Position numbers and translations under genes: made by a program. From assembly GCA_019310485.1 (NCBI GenBank), contig JAFDEF010000007.1:68434-132433 (forward strand): a stretch of DNA of 64,000 bases. The letters are read 5' to 3'. Positions 1 to 7,914 of the stretch are shown piece by piece. The stretch's first letter is position 1, and every line of letters starts with the position of its first letter. The notes beneath the pieces are model-generated. The model searched no databases, was not told the DNA's origin, and was given only the letters and a program-made list of their open reading frames with translations. The stretch comes from Deltaproteobacteria bacterium (GTDB lineage Bacteria > Desulfobacterota > DSM-4660 > Desulfatiglandales > HGW-15).

Positions 1-286
1 CAATTTCCTTAATGATAAAGAGACGGAAATCACGGTCAGGGCTGAAAGAGCCTTTCTAAAAGAGCTCCACGGGGGGTGCCAGGTTCCCTTAGGTGCCCAC
101 GGCAGGCTTGAAGGAGAGAGGCTGGTGCTCTATGGAATGGTGGCCGAAGTAGACGGCAGCAGACTTTTAAGAGATCATGTTCAGGGGAGTGCTGTTATCC
201 CTGAAGATCTGGGCGCTGAACTTGCCAGAAAGTTAATTGACTCAGGAGCACAAGAAATACTTGCCCGCATTTACGGTAGCAGGTGA
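1..286 (+). CDS. hemC: Porphobilinogen deaminase (hydroxymethylbilane synthase), C-terminal part only
   Basis: The reading frame enters from the left edge (first full codon at base 2) and stops at TGA 284-286, giving about 94 C-terminal residues. It contains HGGCQVPLGAH, the hallmark around the cysteine that holds the dipyrromethane cofactor of porphobilinogen deaminase. The enzyme joins four porphobilinogens into hydroxymethylbilane in the cytoplasm. The next gene is a fused CobA-HemD on the same strand, which uses the product, so this is a tetrapyrrole (siroheme/heme/cobalamin) operon. The start lies outside the window. Confidence 0.95.
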   Translation, partial: NFLNDKETEITVRAERAFLKELHGGCQVPLGAHGRLEGERLVLYGMVAEVDGSRLLRDHVQGSAVIPEDLGAELARKLIDSGAQEILARIYGSR

Positions 287-368
287 CAGGCAGTGCGTGT
301 GAAAAAGCTGGGCTCCGCCTAATCCCTGTGATGTTTGCCTGGGGGGCAATATTTTGTTGGGTAAGCAG

Positions 369-1931
369 ATGAGTGCTGAAAACAAAAAAGGCAAAGTGTA
401 TCTGGTGGGTGCCGGTCCGGGCGATCCCGGTCTTATAACACTCAAGGCAAGGAGGTGTATCAAGAATGCCGACGTGGTGGTGTACGATCACCTGGCTAAC
501 AGCGCCCTTCTTAAATATGCGAAAAAGACTGCGGAGCTTATCTACGTTGGCAAACAGGGTGGCCGCCACACTCTGAGCCAGCAAAAAATAAACACCTTGA
601 TTACTTCCAAGGCTCTTCAGGGGCTGAACGTGGTCAGGCTGAAAGGCGGGGATCCTTTTATTTTCGGCAGAGGGGGAGAAGAAGCCCAAGAGCTCGGGAA
701 GGCTGGGGTTTCCTTTGAGGTGGTACCGGGCATTACCTCTGCGACAGCCGTGCCAGCTTATGCAGGCATACCCCTGACGCACAGGGAATATGCATCAAGC
801 GTGGCTTTTGTCACAGGGCATGAGGATCCCGCGAAAAAAGAACCGGAAGTGTCATTAGATAAACTTGCCACAGGCGCAGGGACTCTTGTTTTCTTGATGG
901 GTGTTGGTAATCTTTCTCAAATTGCTGAGAACCTGATGAGATGGGGTCGCGCTCCCGAGACACCCGTTGCTTTCATACACAGGGGCACTGTTGCAGAACA
1001 GAAAACAGTGATTGGTTCACTGCACAATATTGCACGCAAAGTCCAGGAGGCAAAACTCACCCCGCCTGCCATTATTGTGGTTGGGGAGGTTGTGAGACTG
1101 AGGGATGAGCTAAACTGGTTTGAAAGAAAATCTCTTTTTGGCCGACGCATTGTCATCACCAGGGCTAGGGAGCAAGCAAGCGATCTTTTTTCGCGGCTCT
1201 CTGAATTAGGCGCAGAATGTATTGAGTTCCCAAGTATCGAGATCATTCCTCCATCAAGCTGGGTACCCATGGACGGTGCAATTCGCTCCCTGCACAATTA
1301 CCAATGGATAATTTTCACGAGCGTCAATGGAGTTAGATATTTCTTTCAGAGGCTTGAAGCGCTCGGAAAGGATACGCGTGATTTGAAAGGTATAAAAGTC
1401 GGAGCCATAGGGCCAAAAACGGCTGAAGCAGTTAAACAAAAAGGGATCAGGCCGGACCTGGTTCCAGAAGAGTATCGTGCCGAGGCAGTGGTTCAGGCTT
1501 TTAAGGAGCAGGGAGGGAAGGAAGAGAGAGTCCTTTTGCCAAGAGCAGCACGCGCGCGGGAAGTATTGCCTGAAGAACTCAGAAAGATCTGCGCGGGTGT
1601 GGACGTGGTGGAGGCCTACCGGACCGTAAAGCCTGATGTGCAAAAGCAGAGCTTGTGGTCTATGCTGGAAAGAGGAGAAATTCACATGGTCACATTTACA
1701 AGTTCATCTACGGTCGAAAACTTTGTGGACATGTTCGAACCGGATAAAGATCAGCTGCTAAGGTGGATGCACGGGGTGGCAGTAGCGTGCATAGGGCCTG
1801 TAACAGCCACAACAGCGAAACAAAATGGCCTGAAGGTAAGTCTTGTTTCCCCGGAGTACACGATTGATTCACTGGTGGAGGCTATCGTTGATTATTTTTC
1901 GCGCAGGGGTGCTGATTCTTCTCCAGCATAG
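369..1931 (+). CDS. cobA-hemD: Fused uroporphyrinogen-III C-methyltransferase / uroporphyrinogen-III synthase (CobA-HemD)
   Basis: A two-domain protein of about 520 residues. The N-terminal half (about 10-255) is a SUMT/CobA methyltransferase with the SAM-binding GAGPGDPGLITLKA and the GGDPFIFGRGGEE and VVPGITSA motifs. The C-terminal half (about 265-510) is a HemD-type synthase (ITRAREQASDLFSRL start, FTSVNGVRYFF and FTSSSTVENF repeats of the two-lobed fold). HemD cyclises hydroxymethylbilane to uroporphyrinogen III and CobA methylates it to precorrin-2. This fusion is common in anaerobic bacteria that make siroheme or use the alternative heme route. ATG at 369 is chosen; an in-frame TTG at 354 would add five residues. 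It lies 82 bp after hemC. Confidence 0.95.
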   Translation: MSAENKKGKVYLVGAGPGDPGLITLKARRCIKNADVVVYDHLANSALLKYAKKTAELIYVGKQGGRHTLSQQKINTLITSKALQGLNVVRLKGGDPFIFGRGGEEAQELGKAGVSFEVVPGITSATAVPAYAGIPLTHREYASSVAFVTGHEDPAKKEPEVSLDKLATGAGTLVFLMGVGNLSQIAENLMRWGRAPETPVAFIHRGTVAEQKTVIGSLHNIARKVQEAKLTPPAIIVVGEVVRLRDELNWFERKSLFGRRIVITRAREQASDLFSRLSELGAECIEFPSIEIIPPSSWVPMDGAIRSLHNYQWIIFTSVNGVRYFFQRLEALGKDTRDLKGIKVGAIGPKTAEAVKQKGIRPDLVPEEYRAEAVVQAFKEQGGKEERVLLPRAARAREVLPEELRKICAGVDVVEAYRTVKPDVQKQSLWSMLERGEIHMVTFTSSSTVENFVDMFEPDKDQLLRWMHGVAVACIGPVTATTAKQNGLKVSLVSPEYTIDSLVEAIVDYFSRRGADSSPA

Positions 1932-1967
1932 CAGTGCTTATTTCGGTGCTCGCAGATTACTACTTTC

Positions 1968-2447
1968 TCACAACTTCATTATCATTGTTCTCTCGCATTC
2001 ATCGAGATCGCAATATTCAAAGCCCAATTTTACGTAGAGCCTGATGGCAACGAAGTTGGTAACTGCCACTGTCAGCCATACAGATTCAAGGCCAAGCTTC
2101 TTGGCGTTTTCCAAGGATGTGCGCGCCAGTTCCGTGCCGATACCCAGGTTTCGAGAGTCCTGGTGTACAAAGATTACGAATTCTCCAGTTTTCTTTGCTA
2201 AGTCAGGAACCAATGCTGCATGGCCGATCACCTTTCCGTTTCGCCATGCCAGGATATTTTCCCCAATACGGATCAACTCTTCGACCCAGCTCAAACAGGC
2301 CTCCGGGTCCTCCGGGGGCAGTCCCTGGGAACCGGGCCTGGGGGAAAAATCGCGATACATATCCATGATGACGGGGACATCTGAGGCAGTGGCTTTTGCT
2401 ATCTCGAAAGGGTGGCCAGCTTTGTCTTTTTTTGTTATTCGTTTCAT
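1968..2447 (-). CDS. GNAT family N-acetyltransferase
   Basis: A 159-residue cytoplasmic protein with the GNAT fold: an acetyl-CoA pyrophosphate loop region (HQDSRNLGIGTELARTSLE, with a weak Q/RxxGxG/A) and the C-terminal TVAVTNFVAIRLYVKLGFE typical of motif B. It probably transfers an acetyl group from acetyl-CoA to an amine or peptide N terminus; the substrate cannot be told. It is convergent with cobA-hemD (37 bp apart) and divergent from the racemase gene. The family assignment is firm, the function is open. Confidence 0.85.
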   Translation of the reverse strand: MKRITKKDKAGHPFEIAKATASDVPVIMDMYRDFSPRPGSQGLPPEDPEACLSWVEELIRIGENILAWRNGKVIGHAALVPDLAKKTGEFVIFVHQDSRNLGIGTELARTSLENAKKLGLESVWLTVAVTNFVAIRLYVKLGFEYCDLDECERTMIMKL

Positions 2448-2632
2448 ATAAACTCATTTGACAAAGGGCAGCCGCGAAGAAGCCTTGTCCGCATTGTACA
2501 CCAGGTAAGCGCTAGTATGGCCCGTTTACGGGCAAAATAGAGTCTATCGGCAAAAGGAGCACCGTGTCAAGAACGGAGAAAGTCTCCTGAGCGGGCCAGG
2601 GCTTTGTTGGAAAACATGAGAAAGGGGAGAAG

Positions 2633-3775
2633 ATGAGACCACTAGATGGAATTAGGGTTATTGAAATGGCGGGATTGGCTCCTTCGCCTTATTGCGGGAT
2701 GATTCTTGCTGACTTTGGGGCCGAGGTCCTGATTGTGGATCGGCCCATGAAGAGCGTTCCCGAAAGGCCCAACGTCATGGCCAGGAATCCATTTAAAAGG
2801 GGAAAGAGCACTGTCAGAGTGGACCTGAAGACAAAGGAGGGTGTTTCCATCCTCAATAGGATGATAAAGACCTCGGATGTGCTGGTTGAACCTTACAGGC
2901 CTGGGGTTATGGAGGCTCTGGGCCTCGGCCCGAAAGAAGCACTTGAGTGGAACTCAAGGTTGATATATGCAAGGCTCACAGGCTGGGGCCAAGCCGGCCC
3001 GTACTCAAAAATGGCTGGCCATGATATTGACTATATTGCTCTCTCCGGAGCCCTTTCCCTTTTTAGAAAAAAAGGCGAGATACCGCTTCCCCCGTGTAAT
3101 ATTCTAGGCGATTTTGCCGGTGGAGGGCTGCTCTGTGCAATGGGGATCTTGCTTGCCTTGATTGAAAGAAACAGCTCAGGGAAAGGCCAAGTGGTTGATT
3201 GCGCTATGCTTGACGGGGCTGCGCACCTTACGACTTTTTTCCATGGATTGCTCGCCAACAACCTGATGAGTCTCGAAATTGGTACAAACATGCTGGATGG
3301 TGGTGCCCCCTACTATCAGGTTTATGAAACCGCAGACGGCAAGTTCATGGCTGTCGGGGCAATTGAGGCAAAGTTTTACGAGCAACTTTTAAAGGGCCTT
3401 GAACTTGACCCGTCCTCTTTGCCCCTTCAAAACGATAAAGAGAAATGGCCTGAGATGAAGTTGCGCTTCGCAGAAATATTTAGGACCAAAACGAGAGATG
3501 AGTGGACGGCTATTTTTGAAGGAAGCGATGCATGCGTTGCTCCGGTCTTAGAACTAAATGAAGTGAGCGATCATCCGCACAATGGGGAGAGGCAGGTATT
3601 TGCCGGCCTGGATGGTTTTCTTCAACCTCAACCAGCCCCCCGTCTTTCCAGAACTCCGGGCAGGGCTGGTAGCTCGGGAATTTCAAGGGGGCCTTCAACC
3701 ACTGAAGTTTTGCAAGGTCTGGGGTACAGCCCTGCCGAGATCAAGGCGCTTATTGAAAAAGGGGTGGTGGAATAG
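2633..3775 (+). CDS. Alpha-methylacyl-CoA racemase (CaiB/BaiF fold, class III CoA-transferase family)
   Basis: A 380-residue protein of the CaiB/BaiF family. The start RPLDGIRVIEMAGLAPSPYC and the block AGHDIDYIALSGALS ... ILGDFAGGGL match alpha-methylacyl-CoA racemases. His130 and Asp160 are 30 residues apart, like the catalytic His126/Asp156 pair of the Mycobacterium enzyme. This argues for racemising 2-methyl-branched acyl-CoA (or arylpropionyl-CoA) rather than CoA transfer. A good ribosome site (GGGGAGAAG) precedes ATG 2633. The radical SAM gene follows after 17 bp and may be co-transcribed. A CoA-transferase cannot be wholly excluded. Confidence 0.85.
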   Translation: MRPLDGIRVIEMAGLAPSPYCGMILADFGAEVLIVDRPMKSVPERPNVMARNPFKRGKSTVRVDLKTKEGVSILNRMIKTSDVLVEPYRPGVMEALGLGPKEALEWNSRLIYARLTGWGQAGPYSKMAGHDIDYIALSGALSLFRKKGEIPLPPCNILGDFAGGGLLCAMGILLALIERNSSGKGQVVDCAMLDGAAHLTTFFHGLLANNLMSLEIGTNMLDGGAPYYQVYETADGKFMAVGAIEAKFYEQLLKGLELDPSSLPLQNDKEKWPEMKLRFAEIFRTKTRDEWTAIFEGSDACVAPVLELNEVSDHPHNGERQVFAGLDGFLQPQPAPRLSRTPGRAGSSGISRGPSTTEVLQGLGYSPAEIKALIEKGVVE

Positions 3776-3792
3776 CCGCAGCAGGGGTTGTG

Positions 3793-5478
3793 ATGAAAAT
3801 TCTTCTCATATATCCATATTTTATTGAAGAGCGAATCCAGGGGGAAGACATAAAGGCTGTGCCTATGGGACTGTATTGGATAGCGGCCCTTTTGCAAGAG
3901 AACCACTATGATGTGGAGATACTGGACTGGCACGATATTGAAAGATCTCCTGAGCTGGTTGAGCAAACCCTGCGATCAAAGAAACCGGCAGTCATAGGAT
4001 TTTCAGTTTTGCACGGCAATCGCTGGGGAGCGATAGAGATTGCCAGGAAGGCGAAGAGCCTGGATCCAAACGTGAAAATTGTGTTCGGCGGCGTAGGAGC
4101 CAGTTTCTTGTGGGAACACTTTCTTTCGAGGTTCCGGGAAGTAGATTTCGTGGTTATTGGAGAAGGGGAATATTCATTCTTAGAACTCATCAGGCACTTA
4201 GAGGGAGCAGATCCTGCAAGCGCGCGCAACATTTCGGGCCTGGCATTTCGTGAGAACGCAAAGCCCATCAGGACCAGGGCCAGGGAGCTTATAGAAGATC
4301 TGGATGAATTGCCGATTCCCGCAAGGTACTTCAATTACCAACACGTTTCCTTTACACGGGGGTGCACCTGGGAATGCACTTTTTGCGGGTCCCCCCTTTT
4401 TTGGGGGAAGAGGCTAAGGTTTCGCTCCCCGCAACACTTTGTGGAGGAGCTTGGGATTCTCTACAAAAGGGGAACCAGGTTCTTCTTTTTTTCAGACGAT
4501 AATTTTATGGCAAAAAAAAATTATGTCATCGAAATCTGCAGAAAAATCATCGAGAAAAGCCTCGACATTACCTGGTATGCCATATCACGAGTTAACTATG
4601 TTGATGAGGAAATGCTTCTTTGGATGAGAAAAGCGGGTTGTGTTCAGATAAGCTATGGCGTGGAGAGCGGATCAGAAGGCATCAGAAACACCTTAAAAAA
4701 GAACATTAAGACAAAACAGATCACCAGAGCTTTCTCACTGACCACAAAATATGGAATTTTGCCCAGGGCGTATTTTATCTACGGGTCTCCTGGAGAGACA
4801 TGGGAGACTATACGGGAGTCCATAAGCCTGATGCACCAAATAAAACCGCTGAGTGCGATTTTTTACATTCTTGATATTTTCCCCGGTACGGAACTCTACT
4901 CAGAGCTCAAGAAGAGATTAGGGATTACAGATGATATTTGGCTAAAAAAAATTGAAGGGATTATGTACTTTGAAACCGATCCAAACCTATCCGATGAATT
5001 GATAGTATCCTTTGGAAAAAAGCTTAGAGAAGACTTTTATGAAAACGTTCATGCTTACGCAGGAGCGATTCGCCTGATCGACAAGAAAGAGCTATACAAT
5101 CATCACGCCGATTTTTGTTCCAGGCTGGGCATGACTTTCAGTCATGGTGATTACTCAAGAATTGAAGCTGTGAAACAAAAACTGGAAACCGCTGAATACC
5201 TTTACGGCAAATCACTGTCCTATGCCCCCAATTCCAGGGCATACTTGGGTCTTGGGATCGTAATGCAGAGACAGGGCAGCTTTGAAGAATCCATTAGCTT
5301 GCTTTCAGAAGCTATTGAGGCATTTCCGGATGATGAACACCTCCACCTGTGCCTGGGAGTGAGCTACATGAATATCGGGGATTTTGGGAGCGCACTGTTT
5401 CATTTTTCAAAGTTTCCAAATTCAAAGACTGCAAATTCTTACGCGGACCAGTGCCGCAGGGCACTTGCCGGCCGTTGA
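3793..5478 (+). CDS. B12-binding-fold radical SAM protein with C-terminal TPR repeats
   Basis: About 561 residues. Residues 1-140 have the cobalamin-binding-like Rossmann fold found in many radical SAM enzymes (GLYWIAALLQENHYDVEILD; GGVGASFLWEHF; VIGEGEYSFLELI), but no DxHxxG cobalt-ligating motif. The radical SAM core carries CTWECTFC (CxxxCxxC, Cys191/195/198), which binds the [4Fe-4S] cluster. The last 90 residues are two TPR-like helices (YLGLGIVMQRQGSFEESISL; LHLCLGVSYMNIGDFGSALF). The substrate is unknown; such proteins often methylate or build lipids or natural products. ATG 3793 is preferred over the adjoining GTG 3790. The last 57 bp overlap tail to tail with the broken lipoprotein gene. 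Confidence 0.85.
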   Translation: MKILLIYPYFIEERIQGEDIKAVPMGLYWIAALLQENHYDVEILDWHDIERSPELVEQTLRSKKPAVIGFSVLHGNRWGAIEIARKAKSLDPNVKIVFGGVGASFLWEHFLSRFREVDFVVIGEGEYSFLELIRHLEGADPASARNISGLAFRENAKPIRTRARELIEDLDELPIPARYFNYQHVSFTRGCTWECTFCGSPLFWGKRLRFRSPQHFVEELGILYKRGTRFFFFSDDNFMAKKNYVIEICRKIIEKSLDITWYAISRVNYVDEEMLLWMRKAGCVQISYGVESGSEGIRNTLKKNIKTKQITRAFSLTTKYGILPRAYFIYGSPGETWETIRESISLMHQIKPLSAIFYILDIFPGTELYSELKKRLGITDDIWLKKIEGIMYFETDPNLSDELIVSFGKKLREDFYENVHAYAGAIRLIDKKELYNHHADFCSRLGMTFSHGDYSRIEAVKQKLETAEYLYGKSLSYAPNSRAYLGLGIVMQRQGSFEESISLLSEAIEAFPDDEHLHLCLGVSYMNIGDFGSALFHFSKFPNSKTANSYADQCRRALAGR

Positions 5479-6750
5479 GTACAAGCCCACTATCACACCT
5501 TGCCCTTTTGTTTTAAGATGTTTGCAAAATGAAGTATTTTTCAATCCGCCAGAGGCGGACAAGGGTTTGATTCCCCGCCCCTTGGGGCGGTTAAGATGGT
5601 TTCCGATTGATACCCCGCTGCTTGCGGCGGGGAAGTTCAATAACTTTCCGTTAACAAAGAGCTCCAGTGCCTCGAGCCCTTCGTCATCTTCTGCAACACC
5701 GGACAGACGGATAATATCAGCTTCAACTTCACTCCCGTCCTCAGGAGAGGCAATTACAATTACGGGAGGGTGCATGGAGCCCTTTTGCAATTTGGCCAGG
5801 AGGTCTTTTTCTTTACGCTCCTTTTGAGCGAGCTCCTCGGTAAGAAGATGGATTTTTTCTCTTTCCTCTTCCAGTTTCTTTTTTGTCCCCTGGAGTTGCG
5901 AAAGCTTTTTCATGAGCGCGGCGAGCTTTTCCTCCAGGCGCTTTACTTTCTCTTGTTTTTCATGCTCAGCGGTGGACTCTTGCTTGGAGTATTCAGCTTT
6001 CTGCCTTGAGGTAGAACTAAGGGCCGGCTGCTTTTTCTCGGGAGTTGCCACCTTCAGTTCCTTTATTTGTTTTTTTGTTTTCTCGATCTCCTTTGAAGTC
6101 TTTGTTTCTGCAAGGTATATTCCTTTCAAAATGGTAGCGTCTTTGAGGGCATCTGTAATAGCCTTATTTTCAGGGTTGGTCTCCGTTAATTCTTGAAAAA
6201 ACTCGGCAATCTTGGAAAAGTCATCAGTGTTCCACACAAAGATATCAACCTGGAAGGCTCCGACATCGTCAAAATAATATTCCGGGTTCAATGGTTCGCC
6301 AAGCCTGGTTACACTTCCTTCTCTATAACCAACATAGAGTTTCCCGGGTAACCGCGAGACATCAGTAAACCCGTTAACATAGTATAGTGGGGTAAGATAA
6401 TGATTCTTGCCTATTCTGAGCATAAACGGCCAGCCGTATTCCGGCCTCACGTCGTGGTAGCCACAAGTTCCGCTTGGGCAATAGTCTATGCTTCCTGTTG
6501 CTAGAATTGAATAAGGCTGTGTTTTTTTCAAGTATATGCCAGTGTCTCTCATGCCCAGTTGCCCTCCGGAAAGTGTGAGGTGTCTGTATTCTTTGATAAT
6601 CGGGGGCAATGGCTCCTGCATTTTGATTGTTGGGGGTATGGTCGTGGAACATCCGCTAAATATTGCAAGGAATGAAATTGAAAGTGTAATAAGGAAAGAA
6701 ATTCTTAGATACTTTTTGCAAAAAGCTCCTGAGCTGACTATGATCCGCAT
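5422..6750 (-). CDS. Lipoprotein with coiled coil and Ig-like segment; 3' end replaced by a repeat element
   Basis: ATG 6750 has AAGGAG six bases upstream (a GTG at 6768 is less likely). Residues 1-34 are a lipoprotein signal (FLITLSISFLAIFSGC; Cys34 lipidated), so the protein is exported and membrane anchored. Residues 40-190 are an unknown domain. About 210-350 is a charged Lys/Glu coiled coil. Then HPPVIVIASPEDGSEVEADI looks like the Ig-like linker often found before caspase-type (peptidase C14) domains. Right after VNGKLL the frame enters a three-hairpin repeat (NFPAASSGVSIGNHLNRPKG) and then reads antisense through the end of the radical SAM gene. The C-terminal 65 or so residues are therefore not native and the gene is probably truncated. 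Confidence 0.75.
   Translation of the reverse strand: MRIIVSSGAFCKKYLRISFLITLSISFLAIFSGCSTTIPPTIKMQEPLPPIIKEYRHLTLSGGQLGMRDTGIYLKKTQPYSILATGSIDYCPSGTCGYHDVRPEYGWPFMLRIGKNHYLTPLYYVNGFTDVSRLPGKLYVGYREGSVTRLGEPLNPEYYFDDVGAFQVDIFVWNTDDFSKIAEFFQELTETNPENKAITDALKDATILKGIYLAETKTSKEIEKTKKQIKELKVATPEKKQPALSSTSRQKAEYSKQESTAEHEKQEKVKRLEEKLAALMKKLSQLQGTKKKLEEEREKIHLLTEELAQKERKEKDLLAKLQKGSMHPPVIVIASPEDGSEVEADIIRLSGVAEDDEGLEALELFVNGKLLNFPAASSGVSIGNHLNRPKGRGIKPLSASGGLKNTSFCKHLKTKGQGVIVGLYSTAGKCPAALVRVRICSL
5541..5640 (+). repeat. Three-hairpin repeat, copy 1
   Basis: About 100 bp made of three GC-rich palindromes in fixed order: TCCGCCAGAGGCGGA, CCCCGCCCCTTGGGGCGG and CCCCGCTGCTTGCGGCGGGG, joined by constant spacers. 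The same unit occurs at 22211-22327 (same orientation, diverged) and at 42257-42395 (opposite orientation; nearly identical to this copy over about 97 bp). This copy lies between convergent genes and is read in frame by the minus-strand lipoprotein gene. It resembles a non-autonomous palindromic repeat; no transposase is seen. Confidence 0.9.
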
Positions 6751-7194
6751 TTGGAACTCCTTGAACACAGAGTGGGATGCCTGGCAAAGAAAAAAAGATC
6801 TCGAGAATTTCGCATACGGTCATGCATTATATTGAATTAGGTGCCTTCTGGTCAAAGGAAAATTATGCGAAGGTATTCTCAATGAATCCACTGTGGTTGT
6901 CCCGGCACCCTAGCTACTCACAAGGATTAATGCTCGACGAAGGCGCCCCTCGCTTCTCTGGATTTCGCAAGCCTTGCATCTGATGCTTGCTGGTGAACGA
7001 GGCTACCCCCAAAGCATTTGGTTTCGGTAGACAAACCATAAGTTCCCAGTGGATCTAGGTAGTTTGATCTGCTTGTTGGGAGCTGGAATATATGCTAAGT
7101 TAGCGTGTGAAAATGGACTTGTTCCTTCAACAAGGGCTATCTTAGGTAAGGTTTTGTCTCAACTGGTACCTCTTCAGTGTGTCAGGAGTGCCGA
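6751..7194. other. Divergent intergenic region, no gene recognised
   Basis: About 440 bp between the minus-strand lipoprotein and the plus-strand DUF4384 gene. Short ORFs here have no ribosome site or recognisable motif. It presumably holds both promoters, but no clear -35/-10 pair, sigma-54 element or known riboswitch was found. Confidence 0.6.
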
Positions 7195-7914
7195 ATGAAA
7201 CCCTTGAGAGTTCGCCATTCATTTTTTCTGAGCACATTTTTCCTTCTCCTCCCCTTTCTCGTTGCTTTAACAATGCCTTTCAGGTTTTCGGCAAAAGCAG
7301 GGGAAAATGGTGCGTCGGGCGTATCATTTAAGTGGGCATTCGCTGCGCTAGTTGAATCAAGAAATGGCCGGAGGCTTGTTTCCATCAGGCGGGATACGGT
7401 TCTGAAAACCGGGGATCAGCTGAAAATATTTATACAACTCCAAAAAAAATGCTTTGTCTACCTGCTCTACCAATCTCCGCATGGTGAGGTGAAGCTTTTA
7501 TTCCCCTATAATTTGAAACAGTTTGAAAAGGACGACTTCGTATCACACAAGTACTTTGTCCCACAGGGCGATAAGTGGTTTGTGCTGGACAAGAGTTGCG
7601 GCCTCGAAACGTTTTATCTGTTGGCTTCAGCCACTCGTTTGGAGAAGCTGGAGAATGTTATAAGATTGCGCAAATCCAATAGTGCAAAGAATGAGGAGGA
7701 AGCGGGAGAAAAAATCATTAATGAAATCAAAACAATCATTAGGCAGAACAAGAAGTTGACGGCCACACCTGAACGGCCGGAGCAGATCGGCGCAAATGTA
7801 CGGGGCGTAGAGAGAAAGGGTGTTGGTTTGAGGCTTTCGGATCTCGAAACAATTTCACGCATTATTTCAGCCCCTGATTTCTACTGTAGGACTTTCACGA
7901 TTGATCACCGCTAA
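7195..7914 (+). CDS. Exported DUF4384 domain protein
   Basis: About 239 residues. A basic start plus hydrophobic stretch (FFLSTFFLLLPFLVALTMPF) is a signal peptide or anchor. Residues 50-150 fit the DUF4384 pattern: KTGDQLKIFIQLQKKCFVYL, then VKLLFPYN and FYLLASATRLEKLE. DUF4384 is a beta-rich domain common beside caspase-like, kinase or cyclase signalling proteins; its exact role is not known. ATG 7195 is chosen because AGGAG lies seven bases upstream. Its stop overlaps the start of the cyclase gene by 14 bp, so the two are translationally coupled and probably act together at the cell surface. Confidence 0.8.
   Translation: MKPLRVRHSFFLSTFFLLLPFLVALTMPFRFSAKAGENGASGVSFKWAFAALVESRNGRRLVSIRRDTVLKTGDQLKIFIQLQKKCFVYLLYQSPHGEVKLLFPYNLKQFEKDDFVSHKYFVPQGDKWFVLDKSCGLETFYLLASATRLEKLENVIRLRKSNSAKNEEEAGEKIINEIKTIIRQNKKLTATPERPEQIGANVRGVERKGVGLRLSDLETISRIISAPDFYCRTFTIDHR

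Noticed and set aside
2515-2540. Sigma-54 promoter before the racemase gene (TGGCCCG...)
   Set aside because: The sequence is a GCCCG-TTTA-CGGGC hairpin; the -12 TTGC is missing.
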